Assembly (NCBI GenBank): GCA_016872715.1
Contig: VGZD01000015.1
Coordinates: forward strand, 1-46,917
Length of the DNA: 46,917 nucleotides
Origin: Planctomycetota bacterium
GTDB lineage: Bacteria; Planctomycetota; UBA1135; GCA-002686595
Direction: 5' to 3'
Part shown: positions 24,303 through 33,726 of the stretch, piece by piece
Layout of the letters: each line of letters begins with the position of its first letter
Numbering within the stretch: the first letter of the stretch is position 1
Program-made: the position numbers and the translations under genes
The notes under the pieces: generated by a model
Database searches by the model: none
Told to the model about the DNA's origin: nothing
What the model saw: the letters and a program-made list of their open reading frames with translations, nothing else

Positions 24303-25283
24303 CTAGGCTCCGGTCGAGGGGGGCGGGTGGGCCTTGCATCGACGCAGCAGTTGGGGGCCGAGTTCGGCGATCAAGTTGCCGGCGAGCAGCGCTCCGCCGC
24401 CGAAGTAGAGCCAATCCGACGGCTCGTCGAAGCCCATCCACAGACCGGCGAGCGCCGCCCAGACCGGCTCGATCGCGTACACGATCGCGGCGCGGACGGG
24501 GTCGAGGTCGCGCTGGAATAGGTTCATCAGCGAGAGCGCGAGCACGGTCGCGAGCAGGGACGAGAGCACCATCGGGACCCAGAACGCGGGATCTTGGGCG
24601 ACGCGGCAGAGCCCGCTCGCGGACACGCTCGGGCTCAAGTGGATGGCGATCGGCAGCAGCGCCAGCGAGCTCGCGGCGACCACGACGAAGCAGGCCAGCG
24701 TCGCGCCCATGGGATCGCAGCGCTTGGTCCACGTGTCGGTGACGAGGATGTGCACCGCGAACACGAACGCGCAGGCGACCGTCAGCCACTCGCCTAAGTC
24801 GAAATTGAGGTGCGGAGGGCCGCCGATGAAGGCCGCGCCCACGGTGGCGAGGAGCGCCCCGAGGAACAGCGCCGGGTGGGGCAGCGCGCGGCGGCGGAGG
24901 GCGCTGATCAGGGCCGTGAACAGCACGTAGAGGCTGGTGAGGAACGCGCTCACCGCCGGCGAAACGCCCTGCAGGCCGACCATCTGCAGCAGGAATCCCA
25001 CGAGCAGCGCGAGCCCGATCCACAGGCCTGCGCGCCAGGCCTGCGCGTCGAGCCGCGCTCGCACGCTCGGCACGGCGCCGAGCACCGCCGCGGCGAGGCC
25101 AAAGCGCAGGGTCATGAACAGCGCGACGATGGCGAGGTGCGCGTCGCCGGTGAATGCGGCCTGCCCGGCATCGCTCGCCTGCTTCATCCACACGAAGGTG
25201 AAGCCCCACAGCACCGTGACGACGACCAGCGCGAGGATCGCGCGCCGCGAGCGGTGGGGGTCGGGGCTCGACGGTGCCTGCAC
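24303..25283 (-). CDS. EamA/DMT-family transporter
   Basis: 326 residues with about ten hydrophobic helices in two EamA halves. The N-terminal ALVVVTVLWGFTFVWMKQ is typical for the first helix of this drug/metabolite exporter family. The second half contains VACAFVFAVHILVTDTW and ends with YAIEPVWAALAGLWMGFDEP and on, the conserved EP-VWAA block. It is likely an inner-membrane exporter of an amino acid or other metabolite; the substrate cannot be read. It is divergent from the amidohydrolase gene pair, with 124 bases between the starts. Confidence 0.85.
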   Translation of the reverse strand: MQAPSSPDPHRSRRAILALVVVTVLWGFTFVWMKQASDAGQAAFTGDAHLAIVALFMTLRFGLAAAVLGAVPSVRARLDAQAWRAGLWIGLALLVGFLLQMVGLQGVSPAVSAFLTSLYVLFTALISALRRRALPHPALFLGALLATVGAAFIGGPPHLNFDLGEWLTVACAFVFAVHILVTDTWTKRCDPMGATLACFVVVAASSLALLPIAIHLSPSVSASGLCRVAQDPAFWVPMVLSSLLATVLALSLMNLFQRDLDPVRAAIVYAIEPVWAALAGLWMGFDEPSDWLYFGGGALLAGNLIAELGPQLLRRCKAHPPPSTGA

Positions 25284-25407
25284 GCGGCAGAGGGTAACGC
25301 CGCGCCCGCCGCTCCGTGAGCGTCGGGAGTGTCCAAGTACGGCTCCCCTCCGTCACAATGCCGCGCCCCGTCCGCGTCCGTCCACGACCTACCCCAGAGG
25401 AGAGCGC

Positions 25408-27333
25408 ATGCTCCGACTCCCCGCCGACCTGATGCCCGCCGCGCTGGCGAGCGCGCTGTTCGCGCTGACCGCGGCCGCTCAGAACGCCGCACCACGGCCC
25501 CAGCTCCACGTCCTGCACGACGTGCGCCTCGCCGACGCGAGCGACGCGCCGCGCCACGCGCTCGTGCTGCGCGACGGCCGCATCGAGAGCGTGCTCGACG
25601 TCGCGGCGGAGCTTCCCGCCGGCGCGCGCGTGATCGACGGTCGCGGCATGCTCGCCCTCCCGGCCTTCGTCGATGCGTTCACGCAGGCGGGCTTCGAGAC
25701 GCCGACGCCGGTTGCGCAGCAGGACGCGCCGCCGTCGGAGGCGTCGGCGGTGTACATCGACATGCGCGTCGCCAATCGCAAGGGCATCCAGCCCTCGTTC
25801 CGCGCGGCCGAGGCGTTCAACCTCGCGAAGGAGAAGTCCGCGCCGTGGCGCGAGGCCGGTTTCGGCGCGTTGCTCGCGGCGCCCGCCGGTCAACTGCTCG
25901 CTGGGACCAGCGCGCTGTGCGTGACGCGCGACGCCGCCGCGCGCGACTCGATCCTGCGCGCGGATGTGTTCGCCCACGCGGCCTTTCGCGCCGCGGGGCC
26001 GGGCTATCCGTCGACGCTGATCGGCTACCACGCGCAGCTGCGGCAGTTCTTCCTCGATGCGGCGCACCACGCCGAGCTCGAGCAGCGCTTCGAGCAAGGT
26101 CGTCCCGGTCCTCGTCCCGCGTACGACGCGGAGCTCGCGGCGGCGCGCTCGCTCGTTCGCAAGGAGCGCCGCGTGATGTGCGAGGCCGACAGCGCGCAGG
26201 ACATTCAGCGCTGGATCAAGCTGGCCGACGAGCTCGGCTTCGAGCTCGGCATCGTCGGTGGGCGCGAGGCGTGGAAGGTCGCGGCACAGTTGAAGGCGCG
26301 CGACATTCCGGTCGTGCTCACGCTGCAGTGGGGCGACGAGCCGAAGGATCCAAAGAAGCAGGACAAGCAGCGCAAGAAAGACGCCGACGAGGCGCAGGAG
26401 CAGCCGCCACAGAGCAAGCCCGAGGGCGCGCCCATCGCGGAGGCGAAGCCGCAAGCGTCGAAGCCCGAGAGCAGCCCGGATGAGAAGAAGCCCGACGAGA
26501 AAAAGCCCGACGAGAAAAAGCCGGACGAGAAGCAGGCTGACGAGAAGAAACACTGGGAGTACGAAGAACCGCTCGCGGTGCGCGAGGCCAAGCGCGCGCG
26601 CTGGGTCGAGGGGCGCGACTGCGCGCTGCGGCTGCACGAGGCCGGAGTCCCCTTCGCCTTTGGATCGGGCGGCGGCCACGGCGGCGAGCTCCTGAAGAAG
26701 GTGCGCACGCTCGTCGAGCACGGCCTGCCCAAGGATGCCGCGCTCGCGGCGCTCACGAGCCGCGCGGCGCAGCTCGTCGGCGCGGTGCGGCACCTCGGCG
26801 CGCTCGAGGCGGGAGCCGACGCGACGCTCGCGCTGTGGACCGACGTTCCGACGAAGAAGGACGCGAAGGTGGCGTGGCTCTTCATCGACGGTTTCCCGCA
26901 CGAATACGAGCTCAAGGCCGAGGAGAAGCTCGCGGGGAAACCCGACGAAGGCGTCGACGCGAGCGGCGTGTGGGATTGCGAAACCAAGAGCGACCAAGGC
27001 GCGCAGAAGGCGACGCTGACGCTCCAGATGACGCCGGAGGGCGAGGTGACGGGCACGCTCGTCACGTCGGGCCAGCGCGGCGAGCGCACGGTCGACGTCA
27101 AGGGCACGGTGGTCGGCAAGACGCTCGTGCTCGAAGGCAGCTACACGATGCGCGACACCGAGGTCACGACGAAGTGGAAGGTCGAGCTCGACGGCGGGAC
27201 TCTGCGCGGCAGCGCGACCGCGCGCGGCCCGTGGGGTGAGACCACGAGCGAGGTGAGTGGGGAACGCAAGCCGAAGTGGCTGGAAGACGAAGCGGCGTAC
27301 GAGAATGAGGAGGCCTGCTGTGGTCACAAGTAA
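25408..27333 (+). CDS. Exported amidohydrolase-fold protein lacking the HxH metal site
   Basis: 641 residues. The ATG at 25408 has GAGGAGAG upstream and opens a signal peptide (~1-24). The fold of metal-dependent amidohydrolases is recognisable: VLRDGRIESVLDVAAELPAG, ARVIDGRGMLALPAFVDAFTQ, and a late LTSRAAQLVGAVRHLGALEA block with GADATLALW. Where active members read G-x-IDxHxH, this protein has PAFVDAFTQAG, so the first metal ligands are missing. A strongly charged insert at ~311-383 includes four DEKKP-like repeats (26476-26550). The C-terminal ~100 residues form a beta domain (VSGERKPKW near its end). The next gene begins within its last codons; they form an operon. It may be a non-catalytic partner. 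Confidence 0.8.
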   Translation: MLRLPADLMPAALASALFALTAAAQNAAPRPQLHVLHDVRLADASDAPRHALVLRDGRIESVLDVAAELPAGARVIDGRGMLALPAFVDAFTQAGFETPTPVAQQDAPPSEASAVYIDMRVANRKGIQPSFRAAEAFNLAKEKSAPWREAGFGALLAAPAGQLLAGTSALCVTRDAAARDSILRADVFAHAAFRAAGPGYPSTLIGYHAQLRQFFLDAAHHAELEQRFEQGRPGPRPAYDAELAAARSLVRKERRVMCEADSAQDIQRWIKLADELGFELGIVGGREAWKVAAQLKARDIPVVLTLQWGDEPKDPKKQDKQRKKDADEAQEQPPQSKPEGAPIAEAKPQASKPESSPDEKKPDEKKPDEKKPDEKQADEKKHWEYEEPLAVREAKRARWVEGRDCALRLHEAGVPFAFGSGGGHGGELLKKVRTLVEHGLPKDAALAALTSRAAQLVGAVRHLGALEAGADATLALWTDVPTKKDAKVAWLFIDGFPHEYELKAEEKLAGKPDEGVDASGVWDCETKSDQGAQKATLTLQMTPEGEVTGTLVTSGQRGERTVDVKGTVVGKTLVLEGSYTMRDTEVTTKWKVELDGGTLRGSATARGPWGETTSEVSGERKPKWLEDEAAYENEEACCGHK

Positions 27334-29896
27334 GTCGATGCTCGAGCTCGCCCTCGCGGCGCTCCTGCTCGCGCCGTTCGCGGCCGCGGGCGACCATCCG
27401 TTCGAAACCGACGCGCAGCGCAAGCCCGCGTTCAAGACCGGCGGCACGTGCGTGATTCGCAACGTCACGATTCACACGGCCGTGTCGGCCGCGTTCGCGG
27501 GCAGCGTGTACGTCAAGGACGGGAAGATCGCGGCGGTTGGCGCGGTCGACGCGCCCGCGGGCACGCTCGAGATCGACGGCCAGGGCATGCACCTCTCGCC
27601 GGGCGTGATCGATTGCCACTCGCACATGGCGATCTCGCGCGGCGTGAACGAGGGCTCGTACTCGATCACGGGCGAGTGCGACATCAGCGACGCGGTCGAT
27701 GCGGAGGATCTGACGATCTGGCGCGCGCTCGCGGGCGGCGTCACCGGCGCGCGGCTGCTGCACGGCTCGGCGAATACGATCGGCGGACGGCACGCGGTCA
27801 TCAAGCTGCGCTACGGGCGCGGCTTCGGCGAGCTCGAAAATCGAGACGCCAAGGAGGGCATCAAGTTCGCGCTCGGCGAGAACGTGAAGCGTTCCAACGG
27901 CGGCGGCAACTCGAGTCGCTTCCCGGCCTCGCGCATGGGCGTCGAGGCGCTGCTCGTGCGCGCGTTCACGCGGGCGCGCGAGTACCAAGCGGAATGGAAG
28001 GCGTTCGAGGCGGCGAAGGCGCGCGGCGAAGATCCGCCGCCGCCGCGCAGGGACGTGCGCCTCGACGTGCTCGTCGGGATCCTCGAGAAGCAGGTCGACG
28101 TGCACAGCCACTGCTACCGCGCCGACGAGATCCTGATGCTGCTGCGCGTCGCCGAGCAGAATGGTTTCCGCGTCAAGACGCTGCAGCACGTGCTCGAGGG
28201 CTACAAGATCGCCCACGAAATCGCGCAGCACGGCGCGGGCCCGTCGAGCTTCAGCGACTGGTGGGCCTACAAGATCGAGGCCTACGACGCCGTGCCGTTC
28301 AGCCCGGCGATGATGGTCGAGGCCGGCGCGGTGACGACGATCAACTCGGACTCCGACGAGCTCGTGCGCCACCTCTTCAGCGATGCGGGCAAGTCGATGC
28401 GCTACGGCGGGCTCGACCCGGTGCGCTCGCTGCAGCTCGTCACGCTCAACGTCGCCAAGCAGCTCGCGCTCGAACAGCACACGGGCTCGATCGAGGTCGG
28501 CAAGGACGCGGACCTCGCGCTGCACACGGGCGATCCGCTGAGCGCGTACTCGCGCGTCGAGTGGACCATGGTCGACGGCGAGCTCGAGTTCACGCGCCGC
28601 GACGCGTTCGAGCTCGACACGCGGCCTGCGCCGGTGACCGAGCTCGTCGAGCCCCGCAAGGAAGCGGGAGTCGAGTGGAGCGCGGAGGGCGGCCCGACGA
28701 TCGCCATCGTCGGCGGAACGCTGCATCCGGTGACCTCTGGCGTGGTCGAGAACGGCACACTCGTGATGCAGGGCGGCCGCATCGTCGCGATGGGTGCGGG
28801 CATCGCGGTTCCGACGGGTGCGCGCGTCGTCGACGCGACGGGCCAGCACGTCTGGCCCGGCCTCATCGCGCTCGATACGCGACTGGGTCTGTTCGAGATC
28901 GGCTCGGTGCCCGCGACGATCGACACCTCGGAGATCGGCGGCAGCCAGCCCGACATTCGCTCGTCGGCTTCGCTCAACGCGGAGTCGGTGCACATCGGCG
29001 TGACGCGCTTCAACGGCGTGACGCGCGCGCAGAGCTCGCCGCAGGGCGGCGGGCCGTGGATGGGGCAGTCGTGCGTGATTCGCCTCGCGGGAGAGACGTG
29101 GGAGGAGTTGCTGATGGTGGACCGCGACATGCTGCACCTCGCGTTTCCCTTCGTCAGCAACACCGCGAAGGAGAAGAAGGAGCCAGAGGTCCTGAAAGAG
29201 CTCGGCAAGCAGCTCGCCGCGGCGCGCGAGTACTCGCGGCTCATCGACGAGTCCGTGTCCAAGGGCTCGCCGCGACCGGACCACGACGCGCACATGGAAG
29301 CGCTCGCGCCGTTCGCGCTCGGCCAGAAGCCGGTGGCGGTCCATGCCGACGGCGCGCAGACCTTGCTCTACGCGCTCAAGTGGATCGCGGAGCAGAAGCT
29401 CGAAGCGGTGATCTTCGGCGCGCGCGAAGGTTGGAAGGTCGCCGACGAGCTCGCGGCGGCCAAGATCCCGATCGTGATCGCCGGAACGCTGGCACTGCCT
29501 GCGAACGAGTTCGATCCCTACGACGCCGTGTACGCGAACCCCGCGGTGCTCCACCGTGCGGGCGTGCAGTTCGCGCTCAGCTCGGGCGACGATGAAAACG
29601 TCCGAAACGTGGGCTTCCACGCGGCCATGGCGGCCTCGTTCGGTTTGCCCAAGGAAGAAGCGCTGCGCAGCGTGACGCTGTACGCCGCGCGCATCCTCGG
29701 CCTCGAGCAGGAACTCGGCAGCCTCGCGCCCGGCAAGCAGGGCGACGTCGTCGTCACCAATGGCGACATCCTCGACACCCGCACACAAGTGGACTACGTC
29801 TTCATCGACGGAGTGCAGCAGAGCCTGTCGAATCGCCAGACCGAGCTCGCGGAGAAGTACCGCCAGCGCCTGCAGCGCCAGCAATCCGACAAGTAG
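27320..29896 (+). CDS. Exported double-domain amidohydrolase
   Basis: 858 residues. I chose the GTG at 27320 because GGAGG lies six bases upstream; ATG codons at 27305 and 27338 are alternatives in the same frame. A signal peptide ends near AAAG. The first amidohydrolase domain (~30-430) has GVIDCHSHMAISRG (intact HxH), HSHCYRADEI and INSDSDELVRHLF with the metal aspartate, and ends with GSIEVGKDADLAL. The second (~450-858) repeats the layout but has GLIALDTRLGLFEIG instead of HxH and ends GSLAPGKQGDVVVTNGD. Only the first domain should be catalytic, resembling imidazolonepropionase-type or peptidase-like exported amidohydrolases. The start overlaps the previous gene by 14 bases, so translation is coupled. 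Substrate unknown. Confidence 0.8.
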   Translation: MVTSKSMLELALAALLLAPFAAAGDHPFETDAQRKPAFKTGGTCVIRNVTIHTAVSAAFAGSVYVKDGKIAAVGAVDAPAGTLEIDGQGMHLSPGVIDCHSHMAISRGVNEGSYSITGECDISDAVDAEDLTIWRALAGGVTGARLLHGSANTIGGRHAVIKLRYGRGFGELENRDAKEGIKFALGENVKRSNGGGNSSRFPASRMGVEALLVRAFTRAREYQAEWKAFEAAKARGEDPPPPRRDVRLDVLVGILEKQVDVHSHCYRADEILMLLRVAEQNGFRVKTLQHVLEGYKIAHEIAQHGAGPSSFSDWWAYKIEAYDAVPFSPAMMVEAGAVTTINSDSDELVRHLFSDAGKSMRYGGLDPVRSLQLVTLNVAKQLALEQHTGSIEVGKDADLALHTGDPLSAYSRVEWTMVDGELEFTRRDAFELDTRPAPVTELVEPRKEAGVEWSAEGGPTIAIVGGTLHPVTSGVVENGTLVMQGGRIVAMGAGIAVPTGARVVDATGQHVWPGLIALDTRLGLFEIGSVPATIDTSEIGGSQPDIRSSASLNAESVHIGVTRFNGVTRAQSSPQGGGPWMGQSCVIRLAGETWEELLMVDRDMLHLAFPFVSNTAKEKKEPEVLKELGKQLAAAREYSRLIDESVSKGSPRPDHDAHMEALAPFALGQKPVAVHADGAQTLLYALKWIAEQKLEAVIFGAREGWKVADELAAAKIPIVIAGTLALPANEFDPYDAVYANPAVLHRAGVQFALSSGDDENVRNVGFHAAMAASFGLPKEEALRSVTLYAARILGLEQELGSLAPGKQGDVVVTNGDILDTRTQVDYVFIDGVQQSLSNRQTELAEKYRQRLQRQQSDK

Positions 29897-29914
29897 GTCG
29901 CGCAACCGCCCGAG

Positions 29915-29960
29915 CGATCCCCGCCTCTCGCGCTCGCGACGGGCGGGGATCGTCGCTTTT
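29915..29960 (+). terminator. Intrinsic terminator of the amidohydrolase operon
   Basis: An 11-bp perfect stem CGATCCCCGCC / GGCGGGGATCG (29915-29925, 29942-29952) is followed by TCGCTTTT. It sits 19 bases after the stop of the second amidohydrolase gene and before the convergent end of the heme operon. Confidence 0.8.
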
Positions 29961-29979
29961 CTCGGCGACGTCTTGCAGT

Positions 29980-31305
29980 TCAGCTCGCGTGGCGCGCGGC
30001 GAGCGCGCGTGCGGAGGCGGCGAGGTGGTTCACGCCGATGCCGCGCAGCCAGTTGCCGACGAGCCCGAGCGACGGCGGCGTCGCACGCTCGATCGCTTCG
30101 ACGCGGGAGGGATGCTGCAGGTCGAAGCGCGGCAGGGTCGCGCGCCAGCGCTGGATCGATGCGAAAAGAGGCGCGCCGCGCAGCGAGAGCAGACCGCCGA
30201 CTTCGCATTCGATGATGTCGGCGAGCTCCGCCTCGCTAGCATCGACGAGCTCTGGCGCGCGCGCGCCACCGAGCAGCGTGCGCAGCACGACGTGCGACGA
30301 CGGGCACGCGTCGGGCGCGATCGACGAGCTGAACAGCGTGCCCAGATGTCGCAGCTTCTCGCGCGACGCGACCAGATAGCCGAAGCCGTCGAGCGAGTGT
30401 CCGACATCGGCACGCCGACGCACGTGCACCAGCGAGACCACGTTCTCGGCCGAGATCGTGCCGATGATGCGACCGAGCTCGGGCAGGGAGGGCGTCAGCA
30501 GGCGAGCAGCCGTCGAGGACGCGACCGCGAGCACGACGCGCCGCGCGCGGTACTCGCCGAGGGTGCTCGTGACGCGCCAATGTTCGCCGTCGCGTGCGAG
30601 TGCGCTGACCGCGGCGCGCAGCCGCAGCTTGTCGCCGAGCCGCGCCGCGAGGGCGTCGGTGATGGCTTGGCAGCCGCCTGCGGGCTTCATCACGCTCGGC
30701 GCGGGCTCGCCGCGCGTCTTGAACAGCGCGCGAAACAGGCCGCCATGCGTCTCGACCTTCTCGACGAGCCGCGGAAAGCACGCGCGCATCGACAGTTGCG
30801 CCGGATCGCCGGCGTGCAGCCCGCTCACGAGCGGATCGAGCAGCGCGTCCAGCGCTTCCTGACCGATGCGATGGCGCACGAAGTCGGCGATCGAGCCATC
30901 GTTGCCGCGGCGCGGGTCACGCAGTGGCTCCGCGAGCAGGCGCAGCTTGCCGCGCCACGTGAGCAGCGGCGACGCGAGCAACGTAGGCGGAGAGCGCGGC
31001 GCATCGACGAGTTTGCGATGGCACACGAGAAAACGCCGCGACGCCGTGTCCGGCGGCCTGTGCGCCGCAAGCGCGAGTTCGCCGAGCATGTCGGTGAGGC
31101 CGCCCTTCAGCTCGAAGCGCAGCGACTCGGGGCCCATCTCATAGCGGAATTCGCCGCGCTCGCCCGTGCGCCGCGTTTCCACCAACCCGCCCGCGCGCGC
31201 GGCCGACTCGAGCACCACGATTTCCGCTGCGGGGCCCCGTGCGTGCGCGTAGGCGAGCCCGGAGATCCCCGCTCCCACGACAACGGTGTCGACGTCGATC
31301 GCCAT
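29980..31305 (-). CDS. hemY: Protoporphyrinogen oxidase, HemY/HemG flavoprotein type
   Basis: 441 residues. It oxidises protoporphyrinogen IX (or coproporphyrinogen III in some lineages) with FAD, the penultimate part of heme synthesis. The FAD motif VVVGAGISGL (8-17) and the ESAARAGGLVET block are at the N-terminus; YEMGPESLRF, PLVSGLHAGDPAQLSM and the C-terminal LGLVGNWLRGIGVNHLAASA block are typical of this family. It is the last gene of the heme operon, with four bases between the hemN stop and its ATG. As hemH and hemE/hemN (not hemQ) accompany it, I infer the protoporphyrin-dependent route. Confidence 0.9.
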   Translation of the reverse strand: MAIDVDTVVVGAGISGLAYAHARGPAAEIVVLESAARAGGLVETRRTGERGEFRYEMGPESLRFELKGGLTDMLGELALAAHRPPDTASRRFLVCHRKLVDAPRSPPTLLASPLLTWRGKLRLLAEPLRDPRRGNDGSIADFVRHRIGQEALDALLDPLVSGLHAGDPAQLSMRACFPRLVEKVETHGGLFRALFKTRGEPAPSVMKPAGGCQAITDALAARLGDKLRLRAAVSALARDGEHWRVTSTLGEYRARRVVLAVASSTAARLLTPSLPELGRIIGTISAENVVSLVHVRRRADVGHSLDGFGYLVASREKLRHLGTLFSSSIAPDACPSSHVVLRTLLGGARAPELVDASEAELADIIECEVGGLLSLRGAPLFASIQRWRATLPRFDLQHPSRVEAIERATPPSLGLVGNWLRGIGVNHLAASARALAARHAS

Positions 31306-31309
31306 CGCT

Positions 31310-32698
31310 TCAGATGGTCTTGCTGAAGCGCGGTCCGTCGGCCCGCTTCTTGCGCAGGTACTCGTCGAACACCATCGCGAGGTGGCGCAGGAACAGTCGC
31401 CCGCGCGGCGTCACGTCGATGCGCCGAGCGCGGATTTCGCAGAAACCCTGCTCGGCGAGCGGCTTGAGCTCCTCGAACTCGCGCGCGAAGTGCGTCTGGA
31501 GATCGCGGCGGCCGCTGTGGGCCTCGAGCTCGTCGAGATCGAGGCGCATCGCGCACATCAGCGACTGGATGGCGGCGCGGCGCAGGTCGTCCTCCGCGCT
31601 GCGGATCATGCCCTTCAGCGCCGAGAACCGGCCGGACTCGATCGCGGCCTCGTACGAGCGCGTGTCGTGGTCGTTCTGCACGAACGCGCCGCCGAAATCG
31701 CCGATCGAGCTCATGCCGAAGGCGAGCATTTCCTCGGCGGGATGGGTGGTGTAACCCATGAAGTTGCGGTGCAGCGTGCCGTCTTTGAGCGCGCGCCACA
31801 GTGCGTCGCCGCGGCGCGCGAAGTGATCGAGGCCGATCACCTCGAAGCCCGACTTCGAGAGCTCCTCGATCGCGACGACGAACAGCCGCGCGCGTTCGGG
31901 AGCGGTGGGCAGACGGTAGCGCTCGAGCGCGGTCTGGTGGCGCTTGAGCCAGGGCACGTGAGCGTAGCCGTAGACCGCGAGGCGATCGGGCGCGATGCGC
32001 GCGATCGTGCGAAGCGTTGCCGCGAAGGTGGCCTCGGTCTGCTCCGGCAGTCCGTACATCAGATCGAGGTTCACGCCGCCGATGCCGCGCTTGCGGCAGT
32101 GCGCGACGAGCGCCTCGGTTTCCTCCGTGGTCTGGTCGCGATGGATGACCGCCTGCACGTGCGGGTCGAGGTCCTGCACGCCCATCGAGACGCGGTTGAA
32201 GCCGAGGTCGACGAGCGTGTCGATCTGCTCGAACGTCGTGACGTGGGGGTGCACCTCGATCGAGACTTCCGCGCCCGGCTGCACGTCGAAGTGACGGGAG
32301 AGGCTGCCATGGAGGCGCCGCAGCTCGTCGGGCTTGAGGTGCGTCGGCGTGCCGCCGCCCCAGTGGATCTGCGCGACCCTGCGGCGCGAGCCGAGCAGCT
32401 CGCAGGTCATCGCGACTTCCTTCTCGATCGCGGCGAGGTAGCTGTCGACCTTGCCTTGGCGGCGAGTGATCTCGACCGTGCAGCCGCAGAACAAGCACAT
32501 GCGCGCGCAGAACGGCAGGTGCACGTAGACGCACAGCGGCTCGTCGGGCTTGGTCGAGGCGCGCACGAGCGCGGCGCGCGCGTCGGCGTCGTCGAACGCG
32601 TGCCACTCCGGCACGGTGGGGTACGACGTGTAGCGCGGACCCGCACCCGACATGCGCAGGACGAGTTCCTCGTCGACGCGCAGCTCCGCGACGTTCAT
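31310..32698 (-). CDS. hemN: Oxygen-independent coproporphyrinogen III oxidase (radical SAM)
   Basis: 462 residues, full length for HemN. It decarboxylates two propionates of coproporphyrinogen III by radical-SAM chemistry. The [4Fe-4S] cluster motif C64-x3-C68-x2-C71 with a following C73 (FCARMCLFCGC) matches true HemN and differs from the HemW chaperone, which lacks the last cysteine. The SAM block IHWGGGTPTHL and the C-terminal HemN domain (HRNFMGYTTHPAEEMLAFGMSSIGDFG, spread over ~248-274) are present. The start overlaps the hemE stop (ATGA). Having only the oxygen-independent enzyme in the operon implies that an anaerobic or microaerobic route is available. Confidence 0.95.
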   Translation of the reverse strand: MNVAELRVDEELVLRMSGAGPRYTSYPTVPEWHAFDDADARAALVRASTKPDEPLCVYVHLPFCARMCLFCGCTVEITRRQGKVDSYLAAIEKEVAMTCELLGSRRRVAQIHWGGGTPTHLKPDELRRLHGSLSRHFDVQPGAEVSIEVHPHVTTFEQIDTLVDLGFNRVSMGVQDLDPHVQAVIHRDQTTEETEALVAHCRKRGIGGVNLDLMYGLPEQTEATFAATLRTIARIAPDRLAVYGYAHVPWLKRHQTALERYRLPTAPERARLFVVAIEELSKSGFEVIGLDHFARRGDALWRALKDGTLHRNFMGYTTHPAEEMLAFGMSSIGDFGGAFVQNDHDTRSYEAAIESGRFSALKGMIRSAEDDLRRAAIQSLMCAMRLDLDELEAHSGRRDLQTHFAREFEELKPLAEQGFCEIRARRIDVTPRGRLFLRHLAMVFDEYLRKKRADGPRFSKTI

Positions 32699-33726
32699 CT
32701 CGCGCGCTCCTTGGCCGCGCGCACGAAGGCGCCGACGCTCTCGGGGTCCGTGTCCTTGAACACTCCGTGGCCGAGATTGAGCACGTGGCCGGGCCGACCC
32801 GCCACTTCATCGAGCAGCGCGTGCGTGCGGCGCTGCACTTCCTGCGGCGAGGCGAACAGCGCCGCCGGATCGAAGTTGCCCTGCAGCGCGCAGCGACCCG
32901 CGGCGCGGTCGAAGGCGGCGGAGAGCGACGTGCGGTGATCGAGAGCCACGCCCTCGGCGCCCATGGCGAGCAGGTCGTCGAGGAAGTGGCCGGATTCTCC
33001 GGCGAAGATCACGCGGGGAGCGACCCCCGCGAGTCCGTCGACCACGCGCTTGGTCCACGGCGCGGCGTAGCGCTGGTAGTCGGCGCGCGTCAGCGATCCG
33101 GCCCACGTGTCGAACAACACGACCGCGTCGGCGCCGCTCGCGACCTGATAGCGCAGGTGCGCGATCACTTCCTCCGCGAGCTTGTCCATCAGGATCGAGA
33201 ACGTCGCGAAGTCGAGGTACATCAGCTTGCGGAGGTAGCTGAACTGCTTCGACGTGCCGCCTTCGATGGCGTAGGACGCGAGCGTGAAGGGCGCGCCGCA
33301 GAAGCCGAGCAACGCGGTTTCGTCCGGCAGGCCAGCGCGCGTGAGCTTCAGCGCCTCGCCGACGAACGGCATCGTCGCCGCGGGCTCGACGACACGCAGG
33401 CCGTCGATGGCGGCGCGATCGCGCACGGGCACGGGCAGCGACGGTCCGTGGTCGTCGAAGATGAGCTTCATGCCCATCGCTTCGAGCGGCACGAGGATGT
33501 CGCTGAACAGGATGGCCGCGTCCATGCCGAAGCGGCGGATCGGTTGGATGGTGACTTCGGCGGCGTAGCGCGGCTCACGGATCATCTCCATGAATCCACC
33601 GGCTTCCTTGCGCACGGCGCGGTACTCCGGCAGGTAGCGGCCCGCTTGGCGCATGAGCCACACGGGCGCGCGCTCGGTCGTCTCGCGCCGCAGCGCGCGC
33701 ATCAACAGTCGATCTTGGGGCTTCAT
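32695..33726 (-). CDS. hemE: Uroporphyrinogen III decarboxylase
   Basis: 343 residues, the normal length. It removes four carboxyls from uroporphyrinogen III to give coproporphyrinogen III in the cytoplasm. The N-terminal signature APVWLMRQAGRYLPEYR and the substrate-binding aspartate in AAILFSDILVP are clear, followed by GFCGAPFTLASYAIEGG, VVLFDTWAGSLT and the C-terminal LNLGHGVFKDTDPESV. The ATG overlaps the stop of the response regulator gene by four bases (ATGA), and its own stop overlaps hemN, so its translation is coupled to the regulator. Confidence 0.95.
   Translation of the reverse strand: MKPQDRLLMRALRRETTERAPVWLMRQAGRYLPEYRAVRKEAGGFMEMIREPRYAAEVTIQPIRRFGMDAAILFSDILVPLEAMGMKLIFDDHGPSLPVPVRDRAAIDGLRVVEPAATMPFVGEALKLTRAGLPDETALLGFCGAPFTLASYAIEGGTSKQFSYLRKLMYLDFATFSILMDKLAEEVIAHLRYQVASGADAVVLFDTWAGSLTRADYQRYAAPWTKRVVDGLAGVAPRVIFAGESGHFLDDLLAMGAEGVALDHRTSLSAAFDRAAGRCALQGNFDPAALFASPQEVQRRTHALLDEVAGRPGHVLNLGHGVFKDTDPESVGAFVRAAKERAR

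Noticed and set aside
31310..32698. HemW-type chaperone instead of HemN
   Set aside because: The fourth cysteine (C73), the length of 462 residues and the HemN C-terminal block favour a true coproporphyrinogen oxidase.
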